This document shows positions 1 through 11,200 of a DNA stretch of 64,000 bases, piece by piece. This DNA is from Sanderia malayensis (lineage: Eukaryota; Cnidaria; Scyphozoa; Semaeostomeae; Pelagiidae), in contig RQOL01000658.1 of NCBI GenBank assembly GCA_013076295.1, positions 3,102,353 through 3,166,352 of the forward strand, given 5' to 3'. The translations under genes and the position numbers were made by a program. Numbering within the stretch: position 1 is the stretch's first letter; each line of letters opens with the position of its first letter. The notes beneath the pieces are model-generated. The model saw nothing but the letters and a program-made list of their open reading frames with translations, ran no database searches and had not been told where the DNA came from.

Positions 1-131
1 ACACCAATGCAATGCAGTATGTTTTGTTTCCTTTGAGATTTGTTACATTGGAGTTTCGTTTTAAGACTTTTTAGCTTGTCTCTTTCTTATTTAACTTTGC
101 TTTCTTTTTAATTGTTCAGTTTATTTTGCAG

Positions 132-3100
132 GAACAGCGTGAAGGATGTCAGCCATGCTGATAAATACAACATCAATGACCTTCTGAATCGAAAAAACGA
201 ATTTAACGATGATCTGAAAGAATACGACGTTCTACTAGTTGGTTCAATTAAGCTTTTAATCCTCACTTTTTTCATCATTGCGTATACTGTCAAATTCGCC
301 TAGCTCGAACTCGTGTTATTCGAACTTTATCTAACTCGAACGAAATTCTCCGTCGCTTCAAGGATCACTAAAGCCTTGTTTCCATATAGTCTTTGAGGGT
401 CGTTGAGGGTCGCTCAACGGATTAAAATCAACTTTTGACAATGCCTGCCGTGCCGATTTTTAATCCTTTCAGCGACTCTCAGCGACCCTCGACGACTATA
501 TGGAGACCAGGCTTAAGAAACAAATTTTTACAAAATATACTTCTGTAACTCGAATATTTTCATGTTTCCACAGGGTGCTCGAACTAGACAGAGTTGACTG
601 TTACAGGGAATCCTGTTTTTCAAGTCTTCCAACAATTCTTACCTCTAAACCATTGTCTCTCCTCATCATTTAGGAATGCTTGTATCATATGGTATTGGAG
701 AACAATTATGACGAGGCATCTGCTGTCATTTTCCTAATCGATCGTTACACATTTTGGAACGGCACCTGTAAAGCAGCTCTTTCTGTTCTTTCTTACATCG
801 AAGAAAAAAGTCCACAAACCCCCGTTCCACCCCAGGTTGTTGTGCGCAAAGCAAGAATATTAAAGAATGACGGGAACATACAAGGTTAGTGTCATGTTGC
901 TTGAAATCAATGTGGACCCTATTTGATCGATTAGGCGCCCTGGGGGGCTTGTTGATTTCAGAACATTTTTGGGGGCACTTGTTTGTGTGGAACGTTTATC
1001 CGAGTGAGGCCGCTTATTGCAATTTCAAGAAATGGGAAACGAAACATTTTTTATCTAAAGATTATGACAAAACATTTTTCATAAACATTTTAATCTTCAG
1101 GAAAAAGTGTCATTTTAACTCTGTTTATTCAATGGGGGCGCTTATCTCAAAGTGCGTTGTGTTGTAGAGGCATTTATTGGAGGGGCTAGGCGCTTAATCT
1201 AGGGAATTCAGTAGCGTGGGGGCAACTTCGGCACCCCTGGTGGGGTTTTTAAGAAATGCACCGAAGTGAGATTTATCAAGGAGCCTGAAGCATACATGAA
1301 GAATTTTGAAGTCTTTGGTGGAAAATTGATTGGCACCCTGAGAAACCCCACTCAACTTGTTATCGATTTACATTAACTCCATTTTCCTGTCCGATATGCC
1401 CAGTTGAATGAAATGGCTGTATGATGAGTAATCACCTACAAACCTATTGTTCGTTCTCTCATTTGTAGAAGCTGAAAAACTCCTCGATAAAGTCATCAAC
1501 AGCAAGAAGAACCTGAACGCGTATCACTACAAGACAGAGGACGATTGGCAACATGTGAAAGCCTTGTGTGTTTCTATCAAAGGAGATATTCTTCGAGGCC
1601 TCGGCCTTTGGAAGGATGCTGCATCAACACTGCTATTATCGATCGTGCTGACTGAAAATTTGAAGAGAATCGAAAAGAAGATTATTGCCGGCTCAAAGGC
1701 GCATCTTTCTGACACGTTTCGGTACATGTCAATGGAGGATTTTGCAGTCATCACAAACGAATACAATTTAACAAGTGGTCATCCACTTAGAGAAGCCATT
1801 AAACAAGCAACTGAGTCTTCACAGCTTTGTTCTTATACACCATTGTTTTATTTGAAGAATAAGGTACGTTGGTTTTTTATCTCTACTGACTCTACCTGGT
1901 GATCAACCTGATTGATGGTGTGATGGACTTGATTGACCGTGTGATTTAATTGATTGACCGTGTAATTGATTTGATTGACCGTGTGATTTAATTGATTGAC
2001 CGTGTGATTGACTTGATTGACCGTGTGATTTAATTGATTGACCGTGTGATTGATTTGATTGACCGTGTGATTTAATTGATTGACCGTGTGATTTAATTGA
2101 TTGACCGTGTGATTTAATTGATTGACCGTGTGATTGATTTGATTGACCGTGTGATTGACTTGATTGACCGTGTGATGGACTTGATTGACCGTGTGATTTA
2201 ATTGATTGACCGTGTGATTTAATTGACTGACCGTGTGATTGACCTTGTGATTTCCATGATTAATCGTCATTTAATTCCTATATGTCTTATCTAAATTCGA
2301 AGGAAAGTTGAGAATATTTTTCTTTCTTATATTTTGACAGCGAAGAGCAGGCGACTTGAGTCTGAAAATTGCAAAGCAGCTACCCGATCACGAGAACAAA
2401 TACCAATACCTTGAGAATGCTGCACATGAGCTGCGTGAAGGTTTGAGATGCCATGACAGCATTTCTCGACTGGAAAGCAAAGATCAATTCTATGAATTCA
2501 TTCTTGCTGTTCAACGCTTATCACTGATCTCGAAGGAGCTGAAGATCGGGAACAATCTTAGCGGGACTTTGCTGCGTCTTGCCATGTTGTTGTATGAACA
2601 TCATTGTTTGTTTCCACAGCAGATAAAGCACACGAAGCGGTCGAAGATGCTGATTGACATGACTCTCAGTCTGCTTGAGTTACCTTGCATTCCTTTGGAG
2701 GATAATCTTGAAATGATGGATTCGTATACTCCTCTCGTGGAGATTAAACCAGAATTGAATGTGCGATCTTTGACTGCTGTTGAACATGGAAAGATCAAGC
2801 AAATTGAGAGTGTTATACAGGATGCAAGTGGCAGCAATGCAGATGATAGTGGGAATAATGCGGTGCACAAAGAAGAGGAGACAGACTCAATGGATGACGA
2901 TGTCACGATTAGGAATAATGCTACAACGCTGGATGAAGTTAGTAAAGAGGGCTTTAGAAATGCAGAAACTGCTACTGAGGATGAAGTTGCTGAAAGGCTT
3001 TGTTTTGAGAAGAAAAAGCTGGAAGAAGCTAGTAAAGAGGGTTTTAGAAATGCAGAAACAGCTACGGAAGATGAAGTGGCTGAAAGGCTTTGTTTTGAAA

Positions 3101-4883
3101 AGAAAAGACTGGAAGAAGCTAGTAAAGAGGGTTTTAGAAATGCAGAAACTGCTACTGAGGATGAAGTTGCTGAAAAGCTATGTTTTGAAAGTTGTAGTAA
3201 CTTTGTAAGAGAAGAAGAACGCATGGCTACTGAGATGCAGATGAATTTGCAGCAGATGTCTCTGTTTATATCTGAAAGAGAAGATGACACAAACATGAGA
3301 ATCAAAGATACTGCGAATTCCATTGAAGATGCTGAAATTAGTACATTTTCAATGAATCAGATGCAGTCTGATTTGAGAATAAATTCAAAAGAGACAAGAG
3401 GAAATGGTGATGCAGCTTTGCGCAGCTCGATTAGCAACTTGGAAACAGATCATGCTACGATTGAAGGCTGCTACGCAACAGCGGAGAAGGAGTCTACGAA
3501 GGAGCGATGCATTAGAGTACAAGACACGGTCCATAAACTTGGGCACAGTGCAAAGACAAGCATTGATTGGGTGAACTTGCAGAAATTTCGGACTGGTAAT
3601 CATGATGGTGTTCATGGTATGTTTCCGGCCGTTTCTTCATTCTGTTCCAACCCCGTTCCACCATTCCATACTCCATATTATAGAGATCGTAGCTTTTTCA
3701 TGATGATGAACTATGGAGCTACTCGAGTAATAACTCTACTTTGAAGCTAAGATGAGGCATCTATGTGTTAATTAATATTGTTTTTGTTGCTTTTCAGTTG
3801 CAATGCAGTGGTTGTACAGCCCAGAGGCTAAGTCTTGGTCAAGCACAGAAACCCTTGCCTACATCAGCCGAAAGCTAGAACTTGGCAAAAAGGAGGGAGC
3901 ATGTAGAGATGCGTTCTATATTGAATTTTTAGAACAAGATGACCCCCTGCGAAGGTATATATGTATATCAATATATTTAACATTTAACATGTCATTTAAG
4001 GGTGCTGTCTATGCTGGCATATTGTGCTCCATTTACAAAATACAGAGTGTTTGTTAGTAGCAGAAACACAGAAAGAAAAAACATTCTTTGTGACATAACC
4101 ACCATAATTAATAAGCTTACTCTGTGTTGTGTAGATACGTTGGAAAGCAGTACAAATTGGAGAAGTATAAAGATCGGCCAAGACTTAAGCAACAATACAT
4201 GCAGGATATAATTTGCCAAACAACATCCAGGTTCTATGCAGCTTCTTTTAACAAAGTCTTGTATCAAATACCCGAGGGTAAATATATTTTGCATCCATAT
4301 TTGTTTTTGTTACGTTTGAGAGCTGCTCTGAAGAAACTTTCTTGCAAGAAAATACGTGTAACTGGCATTCCCTTGCTGCAAGCATATACAAGTTTTATTT
4401 GGTAAATATTTCATATTGCAAGTATTTTATTTTTGGTAATTGTAATTTTTCTGAATTTTAGGAAAGAACATCGGCCAAGTTAATTTCCTGCCCGCCGTTC
4501 TTATCGAGCTTCTTGATGTTGAAAACGAGATTGAGCGGTACTACAACGTTGAGCCATACATGTCAGGTGAGTTTGTAAAAATCAGCAATAATTTTAATTG
4601 GATCATCCAAGGTGATGTGCCTGGCAAAGATCTCCTAATGGCCCTCAGCCATTTCTCCTACTGTCATTCACAAGGCAAAGAAATTGTTGTCGACATACAA
4701 GGTTGGACGAGCGAAGAGTGGGAGGGACTGACATTTCTCACCGACCCCCAAATTCATACCATGGATAGATTGGGCTTTGGTACTGCCAACCGTGGTAAAG
4801 AGGGCTTCGATAAATTCTGGAAAGAGCAACACCCTATTTGTAATAGAATTTGTACCATGCTTCAATTGTCCAGACCATCATAA
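132..4883 (+). CDS. ALPK1-like alpha-kinase, gene A (5' end outside window)
   Basis: Seven coding exons are visible: 132-237, 674-884, 1469-1863, 2341-3616, 3798-3954, 4135-4277 and 4462-4883. They close in frame and give 903 residues, with the 5' exon(s) before the window. Order: an all-helical sensor-type N-terminal region (exons to 1863 plus the start of the next), a long acidic low-complexity linker with three 30-residue repeats, then an alpha-kinase domain. Kinase landmarks are RYVGKQYK (probable nucleotide-binding lysine), VVDIQGW, LTDPQIH, FGTANRG and a C-terminal H-x2-C-x3-C zinc cluster (HPICNRIC). From memory, the N-terminal blocks (IFLIDRYTFW, PPQVVVRKARI, IKGDILRGLGLW) match the ADP-heptose-binding half of vertebrate ALPK1. 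By family knowledge it would be a cytosolic kinase phosphorylating a TIFA-type adaptor, and a TIFA-like gene starts 0.9 kb downstream. Intron phases match gene B exactly, so the two are paralogues. The ligand is inferred only. Confidence 0.9.
287..600. mobile_element. pogo/Tigger-like MITE in intron of kinase gene A
   Basis: The ends form a degenerate inverted repeat (left CTGTCAAATTCG, right CGAACTAGACAGAGTTGACTG), with TA on the left and TTA on the right. The interior repeats AACTCGAA-type words. A better preserved relative with matching terminal words and interior lies at 21947-22137. The element carries its own insertion at 372-513. It has no coding capacity. Assignment to the pogo/Tigger group rests on the CAGTC termini and TA flanks. 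Confidence 0.6.
372..513. mobile_element. PIF/Harbinger-like MITE nested in the 287-600 element
   Basis: This is a near-palindrome of about 142 bp. The left end starts AGCCTTGTTTCCATATAGTC and the right end is the reverse complement of AGCCTGGTCTCCATATAGTC. Both arms continue into GAGGGTCG-rich sequence. It is flanked by TAA on both sides (369-371 and 514-516), the 3-bp TWA-type duplication expected for PIF/Harbinger. It interrupts the other MITE after the word GGATCACTAA, which is uninterrupted (as TTAGTGATCC) in the relative at 21947-22137. Confidence 0.65.
1905..2255. repeat. 21-bp intronic minisatellite, about 16 copies
   Basis: Unit close to TTTAATTGATTGACCGTGTGA, repeated head to tail. 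The variant positions are mainly the TTTAAT / TTGATT / CTTGAT start of each unit. It lies in the intron 1864-2340 of kinase gene A. The open frame across it on the minus strand (HTVNQLN repeats) only reflects a period divisible by three. Confidence 0.9.
2941..3210 (+). repeat. 90-bp coding tandem repeat in the kinase A linker
   Basis: Three copies start with AGTAAAGAGGG at 2941, 3031 and 3121, exactly 90 bp apart. Each encodes a 30-residue unit, SKEGFRNAETATEDEVAERL plus CFEKKxLEEA. The third copy diverges after CFE. The repeat is acidic, has a heptad-like flavour and lies between the helical sensor half and the kinase domain. The near identity of the copies implies recent expansion, and copy number may vary between alleles. 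Confidence 0.95.
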
Positions 4884-5778
4884 ACAGAACTCTTTGTGTA
4901 TAATCTAAAGATAGGTTTGCAAGAGATGTTAATTAATTTTGTATTTTTTTCATATTTATTTTCTTATTTATTTTCTTATTTACTTACTTATTTCAACATG
5001 TTTTTTAGATTTTTTCGTGTGATTTTTGGAGTATTGTGTTACATAGTGGAATTTTGCTTTGTGACCACCTTCTTAATGCTACCACCTTGCCATTTACGGC
5101 CATGATCACCCTTGTAGACCCCCATAGTAGGAAAAAATCCCTTGGGCCATTTTGGGTCCTTTTTACCGATTTCCTTCCCTTGTGAAGATGCCATGCATGG
5201 CTGTTTCTTGTGGGTTAGGTTTGGGCTGCTATCTGTGCCCAATGTCGCCTTGTTTTTCCGTTTCTGAGTCATCGCATAATTATGTAATCCTATATTGCGT
5301 CATGCTATGCTTCCTATTTCGGAGAAATTGACACACCAGTTCCCTTTTAATTGATGTCGACTATTGATTCACAATGGTTTGATGAATGAATGAATGGAAA
5401 CAAGTCAATAAATAAATCAAAACTGATGCATTAAGGTGAGTAAAACGATTTTGAACTAACTTTTCTCTTCTAAATTGTTTGTCGCACAATGGACTTGGCT
5501 TGCCATCTGTCTTTGCCTAGGCCATATCGCCATAATATCACATTTCTTGCCATGCCGCCCTGTTGTGTGGGAAATACCCTTCGCATTTAATTATTAGCTA
5601 ATTTTACCGAGATCATATTTACTCAAATATGTCTGATAAAGGAGACAAAGCGTTGTCTCCTTTGTTCAGTAAAAATGATAACACATTGCCTCTTTTTATT
5701 ATAGGTGATTTGACTTTCTGTTTGTAAATACGTTGAAAAAGATTTAGTAAGGAAAATATACCTACTGAGCTCGCAAAC
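4884..5778. other. Intergenic stretch between kinase A and TIFA-like gene
   Basis: This holds the 3' UTR of kinase A, AT-rich low-complexity sequence (TTTATTTTCTTA repeats near 4950-4990) and the 5' region of the TIFA-like gene. A 77-codon open frame on the minus strand (5039-5272) has no recognisable motif. Nothing else stands out. Confidence 0.5.
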
Positions 5779-7742
5779 ATGGAAGATATAAAGGACAAAG
5801 AAACAGCTGAGACAGATGAGGGAAAAAATACAAATGAGGATAAAGTTGAACCCTGTAGTGCTTCGAGATATGATAGACAATCAAGTTTCAAGAAGAACGA
5901 AACAATTGAACAAGATTTTCCTAGTATGAGTTTGAAAAATGACGAAAGAGGTGAAATTTCCTGCATTCAAGAAGCAGAAGGAGATTTAGAAAAAAAGATG
6001 CATGATAAAGATAGAGAAAATGTTGCCAGCAAAGACATCCCAAGTGAACACAATGCATCGGATATTAGTTCTTCTCGAACTGCTGAGGAAGAAGATGATA
6101 TAGATGCAGAGAAGAATGTCATGAAGATGCAGAAGACTGTTGATTTTGAAGATAGCTCAAAAGGACAGCCAGATATTGATATTAAAGGATGCAAAACTGT
6201 TGATGAAGATGAGCCTGGAGGAAATGGGCGTGTGGTGAATGTAAATGAGCAAAGACCAAGAAGAGGTTAGTCAATAATTAATAATAATAAATACTACTCT
6301 ACGTTTATAATGAACTTAACAACAGGGGTTATTCTAAGCTGGATTTGCTGGTGTTTCCTGCAGTTAGAAAAAATTTTGCGGAGTTGGAAATCCGAATCCC
6401 TGGATTTGGAAAAGTAAACTTTCACCAAATTGTCCCACCAAATATTGCTTTTCTAAGCGAAGCCAAGACAATTTTGAAAAAATCCTATTTCCAACTGGAG
6501 TTGGAAATTTTGCTTAGAATAACGCCTGCTTAACAAATAATAAACTAAATATCTAGCCTGTTTAAATATGTGATGTTTTATTGATGTAAGATACTTTTTG
6601 TGTACCCTCTTGCTTCATTGTATTTGGGTTCAAATGTATCAGCACATAAAGTTTGATTAGTATGATGTAGGCACACAACATCACAATTTATGTTAGAATC
6701 CATTGTATGGTGTAATATACAATGGAGCCTTTAATGGTCATCTTTATGCAATGGGTACTTCTTTACAACGATGCTTGTTATGCAGAGGTCCCATTATTGT
6801 ATGTTTGTTTATAGCATAGTATGAATGGTTGTACTCAAATAAAGTTACAATGTTGTTGTTTTAGATACCTTGACGAACACAAAGATTATCTTCAAAGTTT
6901 CAAAAGTCATGTCGCACCCAAAGAACAAGGACTCTTCTTCCATGATGATTAAAAGTCTTCCATCAGAACTTGTGAAAAAGTTGCTTAGTCAATTAACAAT
7001 AATTGGGCGTGGTGAGGGTGTGGATGTTTACCTCCATGACATGCTGTCCTCTCGGAGGCACGGACAGTTGAATATTGCAAAAGATAGAAGAGGGTTTGTC
7101 GTCCAGCTCACCAATATAAGTGATACCAAGGTGATTAAGTTGAATGGCAACAGAAATATATCGCCTCAGCAAACTGTGGAATTGGCTACAAATGATCAGT
7201 TGACAATCGGTTGTTTTACATTCCTGCTTGAAATAGTTCTAGGGGATTCTGAATCCACTCAATACGAATTGAAATTTAATGACATCTGTAGTAATGATGT
7301 AAAAATCACCCAGCCTTCAGAAAGTCATGCTATATATCCCCAGCCCCCAGGGAATGCACAGTTGCCCAGGCAACCTGTGTATGGATATGGTCAACCAAGA
7401 GCTGCCATGTATAACCCTGACCAAGGACCACAATTGCAAGGCCAGTATCGACATTATATGCCGGTGATTCCACCTGTGTATGCCCAGGATCCGTATGCAC
7501 CATTCCAAATGCAACGCATGCAGTACGAGAATGAATTACGGGCACGCCAAATGCAACCTGCCCCCCAGATGGCCCCCCAGATGCTGCCACCTCAACGACA
7601 ACAGGCGTCGTATGACCAACTCCAGCAGCTAAATCAACAGATGGCTAATATGAATGTTTATCAACAGCCAATTCCACAGGAACACGATGAACGTTATGGT
7701 ATGCAAGCGATGGAAGGAAGTGAGAGGTTCGATATAACGTAA
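5779..7742 (+). CDS. TIFA-like FHA-domain adaptor
   Basis: Two exons (5779-6265 and 6865-7742, phase 1 junction, donor GTTAGT) give 454 residues. Residues 1-163 are acidic and low in complexity, with two KTVDxxD/E words at T120 and T140. Residues about 170-290 form an FHA domain: IGRG at 209-212, SSRRH at 224-228 and LNG at 255-257. A P/Q/M-rich segment follows. The tail holds PQEHDE (433-438), which fits the TRAF6-binding consensus P-x-E-x-x-(acidic/aromatic). Vertebrate TIFA is about 184 residues and has the same order: phospho-threonine N-terminus, FHA, TRAF6 motif. In that pathway ALPK1 phosphorylates the N-terminal threonine and FHA-pT contacts build oligomers that activate TRAF6. Its position between two ALPK1-like kinase genes supports this reading. 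A different FHA family remains possible, because the domain itself is divergent. Confidence 0.8.
6323..6528. mobile_element. hAT-type MITE in TIFA-like intron
   Basis: This is a 206-bp element with terminal inverted repeats CAGGGGTTATTCTAAGC (left) and GCTTAGAATAACGCCTG (right). It is flanked by a perfect 8-bp duplication CTTAACAA (6315-6322 and 6529-6536). The CAGGG termini and 8-bp duplication are diagnostic of hAT. The inner parts are also complementary (TTGGAAAT words on both arms). No transposase is present. Confidence 0.92.
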
Positions 7743-8002
7743 TCGAATGTAATAACATAATATTCCAGCTTCAATACACAACGCTCTCCTACTACGAACA
7801 GCTTTAAGCAATGGACAACTTCAGTACCAGTCCCTTGTCCTTCTCTTGGTCTTTATATGGAGGTTTTAAGAGGTTTATTATTATAAAACTATTTACTATA
7901 GCGTCAATTTTTTTTTGGATGCTTTTAACAGTAATAGAAGAAGAAATCTATAATTTGAACTCTAGCTTATCTCTGTTGTGATTTATGTACTGCTTGCATG
8001 AA

Positions 8003-8008
8003 AATAAA
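8003..8008 (+). terminator. Likely poly(A) signal of TIFA-like gene
   Basis: AATAAA lies 261 bp after the TAA stop. The minus-strand kinase gene B has its own AATAAA only 30 bp further on, so the two transcripts converge and probably overlap at their 3' ends. Confidence 0.55.
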
Positions 8009-8037
8009 ATTCGCTTTGTAGTTAAATGCTGCTAATA

Positions 8038-8043
8038 TTTATT
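8038..8043 (-). terminator. Likely poly(A) signal of kinase gene B
   Basis: TTTATT on the plus strand reads AATAAA on the minus strand, about 250 bp after the kinase B stop codon. Confidence 0.5.
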
Positions 8044-8294
8044 TTTTGTTTATATATTACAGTAAACTTGGTGTTTCGTCGACACCTCTGCTTATATATA
8101 AATCATACATAAATTTCCAAATGTTTTTTACTGCTTGAAGTTCTTCTGTTACAATGAAGTCTTGATACAACAAACGTGAAATTTTCTAAATTATAAAAGC
8201 TAGCTGCTTTTTGTTAAACAAAACCTCTCAATAGAACAAGCAATATCTTGCCTCATCAATGTGTTCATTAAACCTGGATTCGCATATAGTTTAG

Positions 8295-11200
8295 TTACAA
8301 TACTGGTCTAGCTAATTTGAGTGCTTTGCAAATTTCGTTGCACTTGGAATGCTGTGACACGAAGAACAATCGAAATCCCTCCAAACCACGATTCGCTGTT
8401 CCGAACCCCTTCTTGTCCCGCGTGTGAATTTGCGGGTCGGTGAGAAATGTCGCGCCACTCTCATCTTCGCTCGTCCATCCTTGAATATCAACAATGATCA
8501 GCTTACCCTTGGAGGAGCAAAATGAAAAATGGCTGAACGCAAGGAGCAAGTCTTTGCCATGCACATCTCCCGGGTTGACGAATGTCCAGTTGTTTGTTAT
8601 CCGCGTGAAGTTACCAAACATGTATGGCTCCACGTTGAAATATCTCTCAAATTGATCTTCTACGTCTGTAAGTTCGATCAAGACGGCTGGCAGAAACTGT
8701 ACTTGGCCAAACGATAACCCTGAAAATAAGATGTCCCTTTGCTCTAAATGCCATTCCAACATATTTTCTAAATTACTACCTGCTTCTAAAAGGTGTCTCT
8801 CCAAAAGAAATGCTCTCCATAAGGAGGGTTCCCTGGAGAATAGTGTTTCTATTTACTTAAGCGAGGTAGGCTAATATTGGAACACCCTCCTCTCTATCTC
8901 TATCCTCAACTGTAAGCATGAGATATTCAGAAGAACGATACTATTTTTTATACCCACTGAGAGACAGAAAGAGGGGGAGGTAAACACTAAATGCCTCGTG
9001 GCTGCGCTGCCCTGACATTGCGTGGACGCTGCACAGGAGATAAAGATACGATACCTTTTCTGTAGAGCTGTTGATTGAACCTTGTGACGTAATACCTCGA
9101 TGTGACCTGGCATATTATATCTTGTCTGTATTGTTGGATGGTGATCTTGTTTCTGTATTTGTCGAGTTTCTTGTACTGCTTTCCAAGGTACCTTTATCGG
9201 ATGATAATGTCAGTTAACAGCAGTGGAATCAAGCGTAATGCAAGTTAAATAAGAAAAATGAATTGCAGTGCATCGTACTTTGACATCGGCTCTTCTTGTG
9301 TGATGTATTCAAACATGTATGCATCACGACAGTTGCCCTCTTTGTCCTTTGCAAGTTGGAGTAGTTCGCCAACAAAGGCGAGACTTTCACTTGCTGACCA
9401 GTTACGCGTCAACGGGTCATATCTCCACACTTTTGCATCTGAATAAAGAAAAACATTGTTTGTTGGTACCTGTGTGTACAAGAAAGTAGAAGGGGTCTAC
9501 TGAAAGGTAAAAGAGGATGACATTGTGTCTGTGTACAAGAAGATATGAAGCTGTAAAAGAAGATAAGAGTGTGTAAAAGAAGATATGAAGATGTAGAAGA
9601 AGATGAGGGTGTGTACAAGAAGATAACATTGTGTAAAAGAGGATGTGAAGATGTAAAAGAAGATAAGAGTGTGTACAAGAAGGAATGTGCTAACAGAAAG
9701 GTGTAGAAGCAGATAGAAGTATATACAAGAAGATAAAAAGATGTGCAAAGAGATATGAAAATATACAAGAATTTAAAAAGTTGTATAAGAAGATATAAGG
9801 ACGCAGTGCAATGGAACTTCCGAGTGGATCAAACTATAACAATCTAAAGAATCAAGCACACTAACTATGAACCCTTTCTTTTTTGGCATGGGTTATAATA
9901 TTCAAAGTCTGTTCCATATCGTTGAGTTGTCCTTCCAAGGTACTGCTATCTTCTAGTGTACCCATGGTCGCTTGCAGCCGTCTCTCCGCATCTTTTGACA
10001 TTTTGGTAATGTCAACAGTTACCGTTTGTTCGATTCTCATTTGCCCAATTGTCTTCACACCCTCTGAGCTTGACACCCCATCCAGCTCAGCAGTGGATAG
10101 GTTTCTCATGGCTTCTAACACCGATCCTTCTTTGTCCCTCCCAGCTTTATCCGACAGGAAAGATAACTTGGGTATATCACTTGTTCCATCAGAAACAGGG
10201 TCATCTTCCGTCAGCTCCAATCTGTATCGATCTTCATCAATTTCATCATCATCTACAGTTGATACCTGATAAAAGGCCTCCTCTTCCTTGGTGCCCACTG
10301 TCGTTTGGCTATCTCTCATTCCAATATCCGGAAATTCAGAAAACTGTCTGTCTTTATCATCAAAAGTTTGCTCTGTTTCTGCCATTCTTATGTCATAGGC
10401 CGTGCTATTCGCGTCAATTTCCTTGCCTACATCTTCTTCAGTTGCGACTGTCGCTTCATTTGAAATAGATTGACTTTTAAAGATCTTTGCCTGGGGGCTT
10501 GATTTATCAACAAGCGATGACGTCATTTTTACATCCGTCAAATCGGCATCAGTGGTGCGAAAATGTGATTTCATTTTCACCAAATCTTCCTCGTTTTCTT
10601 TTTGCTTTGTTTCCTTGCTCCGAGTATTCTCAGCGGAGCTTGGTGGAATGACCGCTTTCTCCATGTGCGGGATGCGTGGTAACCTAAGCAACTGTAGCGT
10701 GGTTTGGACGAGCAGCGAGGACCATTCCGTGTGCTGGAACTTCTTCTCCGACGAACAGTAATGCTCGTACAAATGAAACGAGATGCAACTCAACGCATCA
10801 GACATACTTTTGCTCACTGTTATCTCGTTGCCATAATAATGATGGTGGTATTGACTTAGCTCCTCGCAAACTCTGGCTAGTTTGTAGACGCAGAAAACGA
10901 ACTCATAGTACTGCTCGCGACTCTCCAAGCTTGCTATGCTCATGTGGCATCGCAGGCCCTCAATGCATTCGGCCGCAGAGTACAGTAAGTAATTAATTTT
11001 CTCTATTGAATCAACAGGTAGAAGTTGGGCGTAGAGGAAAGCCAACTCGCCACCACGCCTCTGTGAAATAAAAAGAACAAAAACAAAGTATTCATGGATG
11101 AATTGGATGCATACATCGATGCAAAGGTAAGATACTAGTATAAAGCAATATATAAATTGCATGGCTGATATTGTATGGTGGTGGGGGTAAGTTGCTGAAA

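Noticed and set aside
1848..2270. 140-codon minus-strand frame of HTVNQ repeats
   Set aside because: Translation of the 21-bp intronic minisatellite, whose period is divisible by three.
2601..3323. 240-codon minus-strand open frame rich in Ser/Leu/Ala
   Set aside because: It lies wholly antisense to the kinase A linker exon, whose repeats and splice frame are well supported.
10049..10468. Plus-strand open frame opposite kinase B
   Set aside because: Shadow of the kinase B linker exon (11060-9866), which is supported by phase closure.
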